A stretch of DNA of 64,000 nucleotides from Omphiscola glabra (GCA_964017045.1 OZ024798.1:13888724-13952723), one strand, 5' to 3'; shown: positions 1-11,192, counted from the stretch's first letter. Numbers and translations are program-made. The notes: generated from the letters alone by a model not told the origin.

Positions 1-681
1 AGGGCGGGGAATGGTTTGGGAGTTCTGTATATGGGGTGCTACAGTCTTCTTCTTTCGCCTTTTCATCCTCGAGGAACAGCAGCCGATCTTCATCGACGTC
101 TGTGGTTAGGACATAGGCCGCCTACAAGAGCCCTCCAGGCATCACAATCCTGAGCAAATCTCTCCAGCCTCCCCCAAGTGTGGCCAAGTTTCTTGGTATC
201 CGCCTCCACTTCACGGCGCCAAGTGTTCATCGGCTTGCCTCTTTTCCGTTTTCCTTGAGGGTTCCAGTTCAAGGCTTGTCTAGTTATGCTGGAGGCAGGT
301 TTCCTGAGCGTATGGCCGATCCATCTCCATCTTCTCTGGAGGATCTCTTGTTCTACCGGTTTCTGCTTTGTCCGCTGCCACAGTTTCTGGTTGCTGATTC
401 TGTCGGGCCAGTGAATCCTTCTTAGGCAGTTATTGATGAAGGACCGAATTCTCTTCATATCCCCAGCAGTGGTTCTCCATGTCTCTGCACCATACAGTAG
501 AACAGGTTTCACCATGGTGTTGAAGGTTCTGATCTTCAGTTTGGTATTCAAGTTTTAGGAGGCCCAGACATTCTTGAGTTGTTGGAAGGCTTGCCGTGCC
601 TTTCCTACCCTTATTTTGACGTCAGCATCCGTCCCACCTTTCTTGTCCACGATGCTGCCAAGGTAGACAAAGGTAGGTGCT
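1..681 (-). mobile_element. LINE (non-LTR retrotransposon) 3' end, broken
   Basis: Read on the minus strand this is the C-terminal part of a LINE reverse transcriptase polyprotein. From about 675 down it reads TFVYLGSIVDKKGGTDADVK, then a stop near 557, then an open frame of 153 residues (551-90). That frame carries the usual post-RT motifs: [11 protein letters not shown], a basic stretch with [29 protein letters not shown] and a WRALV..LC tail. The in-frame TAA and the lack of the catalytic RT core show a dead, 5'-truncated copy that is also cut by the window edge. The clade (RTE- or CR1-like) is not settled from this fragment. Confidence 0.85.
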
Positions 682-2499
682 ACAGTAGATAACACGTTTT
701 AAATGCTAGTGGGCGCTGACATTTAAAATAAGGATCTCTAAAGACCATAATGATAAGTTCACCAAGTACAATTAATTTGATTAATTGATAAATTGTATAG
801 GAAGTATGTTATCGGGGAGGGGGAGGGCTTGTACATTTATCAATTCACAATCCTGGGAAACACTTTGGCATATATCAAAATTTAATTGTTCATTTTTTGT
901 AAAACAACAAGAAAAAGAAATACAAATAATCAAACATTATGGAGAATATACTTTTGTGTATGTTGTGTATATGTAAGTGTGTATGTAGGTATGTATGTAT
1001 ATATATATATATATATATATATGACTTCTGGCGAATTTAATTTAAAAATTATATGTAGCTGTTGTGTAGTCAGAATGTAGCTGTAATATAGTCAGAGTGT
1101 AGTCAGAGTGTAGTAGCACTGAGAACTTAGTCCGATCACGTTAAACAAAATATATTTTTGTTAAATCGTGAACTATGGTTTGTGAACTATTGCCCTACAA
1201 CGTAAACACTACAAAATAAATAGCTCTCAACATACACATAGACAATTATTTTTTTTAAAAAATATTTATTTCATCATAATGGTATACCATCCTGGCTATA
1301 CTTCAGTTAAGCAAATTGCTTGAGTTATTAGGAGCCAGAATGATCAATAAATGGAACGTTGGCCCTTCATATTATAGACAAAGGAGAAATGTGTGTTGAA
1401 TTACATTACTCTTAAAGAATTATATGGGACAACCTAGATATGGCACACACACACACACACAGACACAAGTGCAAACACACATAAGAGCACAAACATAGAC
1501 ACTTACATAGATGCACAAACATAAACACACAAGCATACACACATATACACACACATACACTCACACGCATACATAGACACGCGTGCATACAACTTTGGCT
1601 ACTCAGTATCATCACCCAGTCAGCACGTGCAAGGACATATTAATTGCTCAAGCCTGTTTCCAATTATCTTTTCTCCGATCAATGAAAGGTAAAAGCCGGC
1701 TATGTTTTACAAAGTGCGCAAGAGACATTGGGCAAATCAAACATGTGCCGTAACCTTCGGCAAATAGGTTAGGCATCATACGTTTTGGAAGACACATTTA
1801 GGGGCCGAACCAAGCTGTTTTTGTTGCCACTTACCCGAAAACAATGACCGCTGTTCGCCGCAATTGCGTCCCCAAATATAAAGAGGAAAAAAAAATGCCG
1901 CTCGGGGTGAAAGATTTCATGTCAGCCCAACGAGTTGCATGTCTACGTGACGGCTAGGACAGTAAAAACTTAGTAAAAATATTGACATAAAATAGATCTA
2001 CAATCAACAACCCATGAAATTCCCCCCCCCCCCATCTCCAACCACAATAATTTCCAAACAAGGTAACAGAGTTAAGTAACACTAACACGTAGGCTACATC
2101 TCAATCATTATAACTCAGCTTGCTGCACTGAACGGTCACGTTGACCAGCAGAAATGTGACATAAATCAAAGACGTATTGGACGACGTGATCGTGTGCGTT
2201 ATTCTGATATTTTTGACACTACCTTTGGACGATGTGGGGAAACAACCGGTATAGCCCCCCAAAAAAACAACACACACACACACATGTTTCCTTACACCTG
2301 TTCTTGAGAATGAAAAAATAAATGTGGGACTAAACAACAAATGTATAAACAGCAACTGCGTCCTCTCAAGATGGACAAAGTTAATTAACGCCATGTGTCC
2401 TCTTACACAAAAGTTTGGCTACAATGGATGTTTTTTGTAATGATATAGGTTTATTGATTTTGATCATTTCGTCAGCCTAGTAGCTGGAGTTAAAGAGAT
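682..2499. other. Intergenic, with microsatellites
   Basis: No coding exon is seen. The stretch holds a TA run near 995-1022, a long CA/ACAT-rich tract at about 1440-1600, a short CA run near 2268-2284 and a poly-C run near 2022. Open frames here are simple-sequence artefacts such as the Cys/Val/His-rich frame opposite the CA tract. Confidence 0.6.
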
Positions 2500-2717
2500 G
2501 GACAGAAGCTCAAAATGGATCTCTGGTCAAATGACGGTTTGCTCTACAACAGCTTATCCCCAAACTTTTTAAGTTTGACGGACCGGTCGGCACGTTTTGA
2601 AATTGCACCAGGGACCCGGGTGCCAGGTTTATTAAGGACATTAATTCGACCATACATATTTTTATGCTGCGGGGACAGGCAGCGTAAGGCTCGCGTGCCA
2701 CCATGTGAGAACCACTG
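2500..2717 (-). mobile_element. Possible hAT-like non-autonomous element end
   Basis: The minus strand starting at 2717 begins CAGTGGTTCTCACATGG, which resembles the terminal inverted repeats of many hAT-type elements. The following 200 bases are more GC-rich than their surroundings. No matching second end was found on the left and no target-site duplication was identified, so the left limit is arbitrary. Confidence 0.3.
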
Positions 2718-3279
2718 CTCTAAAGTGTCTCCGTCAAAACACGTGACTTGACTTACGTCGTGCTTTGCTCTATGGGGTTACTTTAAAAGTTGCGTCAGTT
2801 TTGGAGAGGCCCACCTCCACTGCCGATATTCAGCTCTCCCTCCTTTCCCTCCTCCCCCCCACCCCTCCCCACGGGCATTCAAAATTGTTGCGTTAACTTT
2901 ATCCCATATCGAAAAAATTGGGCCCCTTAAATATTAGAGCCTTTTGTGTCACACGAGTTGCAACACCCACGTGACGGTTCTAGTGTTATCGTAGATAGAG
3001 GTCATTGATCTAACAGCTGCAGCCGAATAATAAACAGTTATTTTTTTGTAGTGTTAGGAGTAGACATAATCAGATGATAATTACATTTTTTTTGGGGTTG
3101 GGTAAATCTTCCTTATAAGGTTTCTTGCAAAAACTTGGTCACACTAGATGGCCCTTATATAAATGTAATCAAATCTAGTATTCGTATAGAAGAGACAATG
3201 TAAGAATGTATAGGCATTGGCTTAGACCCTCCTCCTCAACAACACCGCTGCTATTTTTTTACTAAAGCTATGTTATGAT

Positions 3280-3792
3280 CAGTGGCGTAACTATAGGGCG
3301 TGGACTCACCAATCCCGGGAAGCACCCTCAGAGTTGGTGACACCCAATAGAAAATTAGACAGTGTTCAATCCAGTTGGTTTCATAAGATAGCTTATTTAA
3401 ATGCCGAGCACCTCCAGAATATGGTGCCATCTTAGCGGGGTAACATCATAAAAGGGTGTCATCAGAGCAGGGGGGGCCACCAGGCCACCAGTGATTCCAG
3501 AGCAGCGTGGGACCAGAAAAAAGGTTCCAGCATAGCAGGCCAGCGTGTCACCTCACATACATGGCTTTCACCAGCCAGACAGGGGTGTCACCGCACAGAT
3601 AGGGCTTTCACCAGACAGACCAGGGTGCCAAAAGAACAATTTTCCAGCAGACATAGTAATACAAACAAAACTATAGCCGTTTGTGTATAACCTGACAACA
3701 TATTGTTAAGTGCCTGTCCATGGACGGGGACCCAGGGGGTGGGTGGGGGTGACACCATGACTTTGTTGGCAGAAACCGTATTTACGCCTCTG
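3280..3792. mobile_element. Putative non-autonomous TIR element with internal repeats
   Basis: The left end reads CAGTGGCGTAACTATAGGG. The right end, read on the minus strand, starts CAGAGGCGTAA, a match at 10 of 11 terminal bases. Between them is a GC-rich, non-coding stretch with degenerate repeats around GGTGTCACC and TTTCACCAGACAGACC (about 3420-3630). The size (513 bp) and structure fit a MITE-like element. I could not find a clear target-site duplication. Confidence 0.4.
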
Positions 3793-4315
3793 CGTGCAGA
3801 GAATAATGACGCTCGAAAATGTGCAACCTAGAAAGGTTTTATTGCAACCGCTGAAACTCGGATTGACAGTTTATTTGTATAAACAGTACACCTGGTCGAA
3901 ATCAACGCGGGGAGACCTCAATGGTCATTGTAATCACACCCACGTGAACTCGAGTCGTTTCATTCTGAGCATGCGGCCTAGTCTACGTCAATTCCGCAGG
4001 TTCGCTTTAAATAGAGCCAGCTTTCTGTGGCTTTAATCAGAAGCAAGCTCAAACAGGGGAATTGTATTTCGCGAATTCATGTTTCCTTCATCTCCCATTT
4101 GAAAAACAGGGGGAAAAAATGAGTTTTGTTGGCTGGGATTGGCAGAAAATTTTATAGAATATTCTGTCATCGGCAAAGAGTCTCAGTGATAAGTTTCAGC
4201 TCGACAGGTTGAGAGGAAAAGGGTCAGTTAGCCGTATGAAGATTTTGCCAACCAGCTAGCCACACACGAACAAAAAAGAAAAGATAATATAATTTCTTAA
4301 AAGGGCAGGCTACCA

Positions 4316-4465
4316 TGGGCTGGCCACTTTGAAAGAATGCCAAATGGCAAATATGGTGCACCACCAGGACCAAGCGGAAAACGGCTCAAGGGCATACCTA
4401 GAATTAGATGGACGCTTTACGTGTATACAGATCTACAGCAGCTGGAAATCCAGGCATGGAAATGA
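4316..4465 (+). mobile_element. LINE 3' end fragment
   Basis: The frame starting at 4316 reads WAGHFERMPNGKYG, then GKRLKGIPRIRWTLYV and DLQQLEIQAWK before a TGA. This is the W-x-GH-x-x-RM, GKRxxGxPRxRW and DLxxLExxxW pattern found at the C-terminus of many LINE polyproteins. It is about 49 codons long and ends just before the minisatellite at 4474. It is a dead fragment from a different LINE from the one at the left edge. Confidence 0.7.
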
Positions 4466-4473
4466 AAAGCGTC

Positions 4474-4622
4474 AGGGCACACAAAGTACGGTGTAGTTGA
4501 GGGCACACAAGGTACGGTGTACAGTTGAGGGCACACAATGTACGGTGTAGAGTTGAGGGCACACAAAGTACGGTGTAGAGCTTAGGGCACACAAAGTACG
4601 GTATAGATTTGAGGGGACACAC
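4474..4622 (-). repeat. 28-bp minisatellite, about 5 copies
   Basis: About five tandem copies of a 28-base unit that on the plus strand contains AGGGCACACAAAGTACGGTG followed by TAGAGTTG. Read on the minus strand the unit resembles the array at 4860-4985, so the two arrays are inverted relative to each other. Confidence 0.85.
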
Positions 4623-4859
4623 ATGTTTTGCTAGTATCATGGCTACTACATAACTAGCCTTTACATAACATGTTGACGCTGAAACCCACTCTAGTAAATA
4701 TCTTTAGTTTGTGCAAAATGTTTAGACTGAACTCACTGGAGTACTTTGGTCGGGGATGCCAGTGGCGCGCCAAATGGGCTATTTATATATATATATATAC
4801 TTCATTCTATTCCAAAATAATATTTGCCCTAATGTCTTTTACACCATTTTAAAGTTGCC

Positions 4860-4990
4860 GCTACTTTCTGTGACCTCACCTGTAAACCATAGTTTGTGTG
4901 ACCTCACCTCCACACCGTACTTTTTGTGACCTCACCTGTACACCATACGTTGTGTGACCTCATCTGTGCACCGTGGGTTGTGTGGCCCCC
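4860..4990 (+). repeat. 28-30-bp minisatellite, about 4 copies, inverted relative to the 4.5 kb array
   Basis: About four copies of a unit containing TGTGACCTCACCTGTACACC then an ATACGTT/GTACTTT end. Most positions agree with the reverse complement of the 4474-4622 unit (for example CTACACCGTACTTTGTGTG against CCACACCGTACTTTTTGTG). Confidence 0.8.
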
Positions 4991-5324
4991 CCCCCTCCCA
5001 CCTTCATACTGCGACATATATTACAACAGCACACCCGGTTGAGAATCTCAGAAACAAATCCGCAGTGTGAACTACCATAACAACCCAGGAGATTGCCCCA
5101 CATTATGTGAAATCAACGTTTTGGGACTCACCAACTCCCCACAACACTCACGAAATAAAATATATTTCTAAACAAATATAACGTAAACTTATTATCCAGA
5201 ATAGTTCCACGTAAATTAATTTAAAAAAAGAAATATTAGAAGACATGTAACGACAACATAAGTAACCATAACGAGATTGTATGTATGTATGGCATCCTTC
5301 CGTCTTCACGAGACGATGGAGTAG

Positions 5325-5850
5325 CTATATTGTAGTCCTACACTTCGACGAGTGGCTCACTAGGCCAATCCTGGAATGACATTCTCGTCTGCATTTCACA
5401 CAGGAGAATGATGATTCCTGGTTAATTTTGGCCTTCCGTGCTGTTCTTTTTCTTGCAAGGGCTTCGTTCTGCACATCTTCTGCCTTTTTCACTCCTTCGT
5501 ACACTGCTGTTCGCCAGCTGGAACGTTGTTCGGCAATGATCTCCCATTTATTGATTTCAATGTTCGCTTCCTTCATGCTCTTTTTGCAAACGTCCATATA
5601 TCTCAGGCGAGGCCGTCCAATAAGTCTTGTCCCTTCTGCCAACTCTCCATACAACAGCATCTTTGGAATACGGCCTTCCTCCATTCTCTTTACATGGCCT
5701 AACCAGCGAAGGCGCTTCTTGCTAAGAGCGGAGAATATGCTACAAATTTTGGAACGTTCAAAGACCTCTGTGTTAGTCACCTTGTCATGCCATCGGATGC
5801 GTAGAATGCGTCGCAGACATCGTTAATGGAAGCTGTTGAGTTTCCGCTCG
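5325..5850 (-). mobile_element. LINE 3' end with C-terminal zinc-finger-like motif, broken
   Basis: On the minus strand a frame begins near 5844 with the equivalent of RCLRRILRIRWHDKVTNTEV, preceded by an in-frame TAA. It continues 151 residues from 5780 to 5325 with RLRWLGHVKRMEEGRIPK, GRPRLRYMDVCKKSMKE and a C-terminal C-x2-C-x3-CHSRIGLVSH-x4-C motif. That CHSRIGLxSH tail is common in LINEs of lophotrochozoans. The upstream stop and the missing RT core mark a truncated relic. Confidence 0.85.
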
Positions 5851-6107
5851 TGACTGGTATTATAACGAGATTACAGTAGTAACAAAATAAACACCAAGGT
5901 GAGTTATCTTCCCATCAAAGTGATTTTCTAAAACAAAAAGTTTATAAATACGGAAAGGTCGCTCTCATGTTTTACTCTTGTGGAAGAAGAAAAGGAACGC
6001 CTTTCTCATGCGTTCCCGTTGTAATAGAAGTAAAACTACATCTTTCTCATGCATGCCTGCAAGCTGGAGCTAATCCTAAACAGAAATTATCTGATATAAA
6101 TATTTAA

Positions 6108-6147
<40 letters not shown>

Positions 6148-6236
6148 GTGATGTTACGGTTAGATTAATACTACTTTAATGTCGTTTTCGTCTTGATTGT
6201 TCACAGTGTTCCAACCCATAATCAAGCTACGAGAAA
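5851..6236. other. Upstream region of the secreted precursor gene
   Basis: Non-coding. It holds a TA dinucleotide run at about 6112-6145, about 90 bases upstream of the start codon at 6237. No clear TATA box can be separated from the TA run. Confidence 0.4.
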
Positions 6237-7375
6237 ATGAGACCAATTAACATTCTCATCGTTTTGATGTCAATCGGGGTCTTGGTGGAAGGGACAGTAT
6301 CATTGACTGGTAAGTATTTTAATAATTTTTATAATTTATTCAACCCTTAAGCATTCTTTGGGCCAAGCTTCGCAACGCTACAAAAGTAATTACGCATTTT
6401 AAAATCGGAAACGATGACGTTGAAATAGAATAATTACAATGAGACCTGGAGAACTTAAAAAAATACATGTGAAGAAATGAAACAAAACATTAAAATCTAA
6501 AGTCTATTACGACATAGAATTAATGACTCCTTTGTTTTTATAATCACTATTCCTTGCACCCACCAAAATGCCATCTAATATCTCCTAGTTTGAGAATCCC
6601 TGCTATACAGTAAAACTGTATTTTTATAGGATTAAATAAAGAAGAGAAATATGTTTTATTTAACATGAACAAATTAGTTTTCTAAACAACAATAGGCTTA
6701 GGTGGATTGTTGGTAAAATGCTTTGAACATAATTTGAGATTCGTTCGTAGTAGAATATCAAAAATTTAGTTAGATAAAAGTGTATGCATTTTGTAACAAA
6801 CATAACCATCATAAAAGAAAGTTTTAGATAATACAAGATATCGAATAAATGGAATGAAAGAAGTCTAACAACAAAAATATAACACAATTTCCTAATAATT
6901 GAATTGAGGTGTTAAATTTTAATTCGAATCTTTTTAAAAATGCATTTATTATTATTATTATTATTTTATTTTTTTTGCAGATAACCTGCATACATTTTTA
7001 ATAGAATAAAAAAATTCTTTTTAACAATATTGTTTTCTCATTATTTCAGCTGGGAATACGCACAATTCAGCTTGGAATCATACGCACAATGCAGCTGGGA
7101 ATCATACGCACAATTCAGCTGGGAATCATACGCACAATTCAGCTGGGAATCATACGCATAAGAACCCAGGAACGGAGCTTAGCAGAGAGCGTAGAGCACT
7201 TCATCTCATCCCCATTGTACTGAAATTGGCCTTAGGCGGAGCACAGGCCGTGGCGGCATATTGTGTCGCACAACCAGTGTGCTGCGTTGCTAGTCTCATC
7301 AATATAGCTGAACTGTCAGAAAAAGTCTTGAAGGGGTTCGAAAAGGCCATTAACTACTTGAATATATTTGGGTAA
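6237..7375 (+). CDS. Secreted His/Asn-repeat prepropeptide with furin-type site and hydrophobic Cys-containing mature peptide
   Basis: Two exons, 6237-6309 and 7050-7375, joined across a GTAAGT donor and a TTATTTCAG acceptor in phase 1, encode 132 residues. Residues 1-19 form a signal peptide (MRPINILIVLMSIGVLVEG). Residues 25-61 are five copies of an octapeptide of the type GNHTHNSA, four of which contain the N-H-T glycosylation sequon. RERR at 70-73 is a furin-type site. The released tail (74-132) has a hydrophobic Ala/Val/Leu-rich segment, cysteines at 96, 102 and 103, a likely amphipathic helix (ELSEKVLKGFEKAINYL) and a C-terminal Gly just before the stop that could donate an amide. I recognise no family. 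The architecture is that of a processed secreted peptide; a host-defence, neuropeptide or egg/mucus role are all open. It has no family relation to the neighbouring genes. Confidence 0.75.
7058..7160 (+). repeat. In-frame 24-bp repeat in the precursor gene
   Basis: About four and a half copies of a 24-base unit containing AATCATACGCACAATTCAGC, nearly identical to each other. Each encodes one octapeptide in the His/Asn-rich pro-region. The low divergence suggests recent slippage and likely length polymorphism. Confidence 0.85.
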
Positions 7376-10217
7376 CTTGGATAACGATGGCTGTTCCCAA
7401 ACACAGATCAATTTTTTCGTTTCCACTAAATGATTTGTCTATTGTTTTCCATTGCTTTGCTTTAATGTAGACTCTTTCATTTTTTTTAAGAGATAGAAGG
7501 TATATTCAAAGTAAGTAAGTTGAGGTTAAATCATGTTCTTTTCCCTGAAAAACGTTTTTTTTATTTTTATTTTACCAGAAATAAGTTTTGTCCATATTAA
7601 ATTGTATAACTCAAGAAAAGAAATTAAAAAGTTTGTTAAGAAAAGAATTTAGCGTAATAAGACTTTTAATTGTTGAGCAACAAATTCAAAAGTTTGTTTA
7701 AATCAGATTCTATTGTTGGCTAAACTTCTTAACGGTTGTATTAATTTGTTAACAATAAACGGCAAGTGTTTGTTTAAAAAATGCTTGTTTAAAACATTTG
7801 TCTTAGGAAAGACAATAATTTGAGGTTTAATATACATTAATTTTTAATTAAATAATCCTTAGAAGACCTCTGAAATTTTTTTTTTCTGTTTCCTTGCTTC
7901 AATGAAATGCTTTTAACGCTGAAAATGCTGCAAAGTGATACATTGTGTCGCATAGTGTTGTATAGTGCTGCATATTCCCACATTTATTTGTAAACAAAGC
8001 AAGTGTCAGTTTTTAAAGTTAACACGCACCTGTAGAATCTACATGCATGTTAATGTAGCTCTTTATATCTATTGACTGTTTATCTAATTTTAATTTTAAA
8101 AAAAATATTTTAAACACAATAGACAATTTCAAATGGTCCCTATAGCCTATAGTCTATAGCATTCGGTTAACTTTCTATCTTCTCGTCTAAGTTGTTGCGT
8201 GAGAACAATTTAAATAAATCATTTAGCGTCCAAGTTCTGCTGTTTTTATTATTGTTCAAATTAAATTGTGGTCTTTTAATTTTAACTATTTAAGAGTTTC
8301 AGACCCTACTCCTAAAACAAAACATACACACACATACCAACAAACATATACAAACAAACACTTACACATAAGCCCACATACACGCAATCTCACACACGCA
8401 CAAATGTATACACACAAGTATTTTCAAATAATGTTTTGAAAATATATTTTTTAATGCCAGAACAATAGCGAACAAAAACTATAATTTATTTTTATCATTA
8501 TGTGCAACAATCTAAATTGAAATATTGTCAAATAACAACATCAGGTAATAACAACTACCGTTATTTTTATTTTCTTCTAAAACTTTGCGCATGTAATAGC
8601 TAACTTTTGTAGTTTGTAATAAGAAAACCAAAAATATAACTCTCATAAGATACTGAGATTTGTTTTTAACTACGACAACAATATAAATAAAATAATAAGT
8701 TACATACTGCTTTTCACATTCTGAACTTCGGATTGTAAATAGAAAAACAAATAAAACACACACATTCATTATAACGTTATAAAATTAAAATTAAATTTTG
8801 AAAGATTACATTACATAACTATAAAAATGTGAAATTTTTTCTTGGGATAAGGAATCTTGGAAAGCAAAATATGTTCAAGATGATGATTCCTTAAATAGTT
8901 TCAAAACAAAAGTACAAGGTATAACATTTGAAGACATTATTATTATAACAATTCAGACAGTTTCATAATACACTTAATACTAAGATACTTAATTCTTACT
9001 TAATTGGAATAACGCCCGAAGATGCAAGATTTGAACCGCACTCAATGGTCAATGGAAATTTGATCAAGACAAACACACAAAGAATCAGACAAAATTGCAA
9101 GATAACTTAAAACGTGTAAAAATAATTTTCAGCCAGAATAAAACCATTAAATGTTTTTAAGAGAACGACATTGCTTATTATTAATATGTCACAAACACAT
9201 ACACAGTACAAAATATTTGCAGCTTTAACGATACTATGGGGAAATTTGAATGACGTGGCAACTTAAAACAAAAGTGATGTTATTTCAAACTGGCACCTGT
9301 TCTAATTGAATCACTAAAAAACAATGCTACGACTACATTAAATATTTTAGAGCTGCTATTACTGTGATTGCACTATTAATAGGTAAACACGGTGATTGAG
9401 AAATACTCTTTTCATTTCCCCGTGTTCCAGTAATTCATGACAAATATATTATTGTGATTCACTAAAGGAAAACAAGTGGTATATTTGAAATTCAACATTC
9501 ATCTAAGATCTCCAGCTCCATATATCAGACACATCACTAAATTTTGGACAGGTTCTTTCATTTAAGAGAAGTTTGGAACTCACAATGAGATTTTCCATCT
9601 ATATCATGCACCTTAGTAGCAATCTGGATTTAAGCATGGTCTGCGGTTGCTTTAAAATTTGGTTAAACTTAACACACCCACACACTTTCAAAACCCCCCT
9701 GGCTCCCACAGAAGGGTGGATTTGTTAACTATTGCCCTAATAATTTCAATCCATTTGATAAGGAAGGCCATGTAGATTGTTTCTATATAAACTATGCTAT
9801 TGAAATGCAAATAATTCCTCAATGTAATATTAGTTGTTGCCGTTAATATTGTAAAGGGAACAAAGATGTTCTATTGGAGCGGTGGCGTAAGAAGAACATA
9901 TTTCTAGCAATACTAATAAGCATAATCAGCAGTAATAGACATATATATATATATTATATATATGAAGAGCTGATTTTCAAAATGCTGTATATCCATTTGG
10001 TGGTTTTGAAAAATAATTGTTTGACAAAAATAAAATAGGAATATAATGTGTTTAGTATATAAAATTTATCATGTCCTAAAGGAACCTGGTTTGCCCTACA
10101 AAAAGATAAGGTTTTTTTCATTTTTTAAAAACTGGTGGATACCACGTTTTGAAAATAAGCTCTTTATATATATATATATGTATATGCCTACATGTGAGCT
10201 AAAGATACTTGGTTCAC
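7376..10217. other. AT-rich intergenic region
   Basis: No exon was recognised. The stretch is very AT-rich, with CA-rich patches near 8325-8415 and TA runs near 9940-9965 and 10165-10180. Short open frames here have no family features. Confidence 0.5.
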
Positions 10218-11192
10218 TCATTGTTCATTTTCCCTTACATTAATTGCAATCCACTCCAAATATTCCGTTACCCTGACGTCTAAAGGGGGGAATATTGTAA
10301 ACATGCAATTGTGCTTTTTGGTAATTGATTGAGTTATACCTGCAAGAACAAATCTTCCATTCACCTTGCATGAAAGAGGACCGCCAGAATCCCCATAGCA
10401 TGTTCCACTTGAGTCATCATTCAAGTCCAAACACAAATTCCGGAAATCCAATTTTCCTCCCAGGAAAGAATACGTGAAAATACAAAGGCTCTGTGGCATG
10501 ATATTCATTTTAGCTTGTTGAAGTATAAAGGTTTGTCCCTTTTTCGCATTATCGAGATTTCCCCAACCAGTAACATAGCAATCTCGATCATCACCGTTCT
10601 CAAAAGTTTGTCCTGGTTTGGGAAGACAAACAGGCTGAACATATTCATCGAACATCACCGTTTTGTTCAGCTTTACTAAAGCGATGTCATCAACATCGTG
10701 TGATGTGTATCCTCTGTGGACGATTACCTTTGCAGTGCCTCGATATTGAACTCCGGAATCATTTCGACGGACATCCACCTTCAACTTTGAAAAATCCCTC
10801 ACTCCTAGGAATAGCATCAGTGTTCCACCAATAACGCAATGGGCGGCAGTTAGTACCCAAGAATCTGAAATAAGGGCACCACCACAAATGTAGGTCATGT
10901 TGTCGGGGCTTCGCTTTAACAAAAGTACTTGCCACGGCCACGCTTTCTCTGGGGCGTCGTGACCATTCACTATGCTCGTACTACCATCGACGGCAGGCTT
11001 TCCACACTGATCGAAATTGTCGAATAGATTTTCAGTTGATTCACTAAAAGGTAACATTGGTTCGTTGTAGTCTAATCCTAGAAGCTCTGAGTAATACCTT
11101 CTAAAATAGGAAACGGGATGACCGCTTGTGTGTGATATTTGGAAACATTTTTTCATTGGTCTCCCTAGATGAATTGAAGACATTGCTAGGAC
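10218..11192 (-). CDS. S1-family (chymotrypsin-fold) serine protease, main exon
   Basis: One large exon with 321 codons from an in-frame ATG at 11183. A splice acceptor (TTTATTTTAG) lies just upstream at 11193, and the exon reads VLA before that ATG, so an upstream exon is likely. Catalytic residues, numbered from that ATG, are His115 in LTAAHC, Asp166 in DDIALVKL and Ser266 in GDSGGPL. Paired cysteines expected for the fold are present: 100/116, 202/272, 234/251 and 262/293, plus pro-region Cys60 with Cys186. The pro-region is about 70 residues. The protease domain starts IVNGHDAPEKAWPWQV, but the residue before it is Ser rather than Arg/Lys. The residue equivalent to chymotrypsin 189 is Gly, and the usual S-W-G at 214-216 is replaced by Q-S-I. 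It is therefore not trypsin-like and may have unusual specificity or weak activity. N-glycosylation sequons occur at 95 (NMT), 141 (NDS) and 173 (NKT). Confidence 0.88.
   Translation of the reverse strand, partial: VLAMSSIHLGRPMKKCFQISHTSGHPVSYFRRYYSELLGLDYNEPMLPFSESTENLFDNFDQCGKPAVDGSTSIVNGHDAPEKAWPWQVLLLKRSPDNMTYICGGALISDSWVLTAAHCVIGGTLMLFLGVRDFSKLKVDVRRNDSGVQYRGTAKVIVHRGYTSHDVDDIALVKLNKTVMFDEYVQPVCLPKPGQTFENGDDRDCYVTGWGNLDNAKKGQTFILQQAKMNIMPQSLCIFTYSFLGGKLDFRNLCLDLNDDSSGTCYGDSGGPLSCKVNGRFVLAGITQSITKKHNCMFTIFPPLDVRVTEYLEWIAINVRENEQ

Noticed and set aside
10046..10243. 65-codon plus-strand frame overlapping the protease end
   Set aside because: Low-complexity sequence with no motif. The minus strand holds the real gene.
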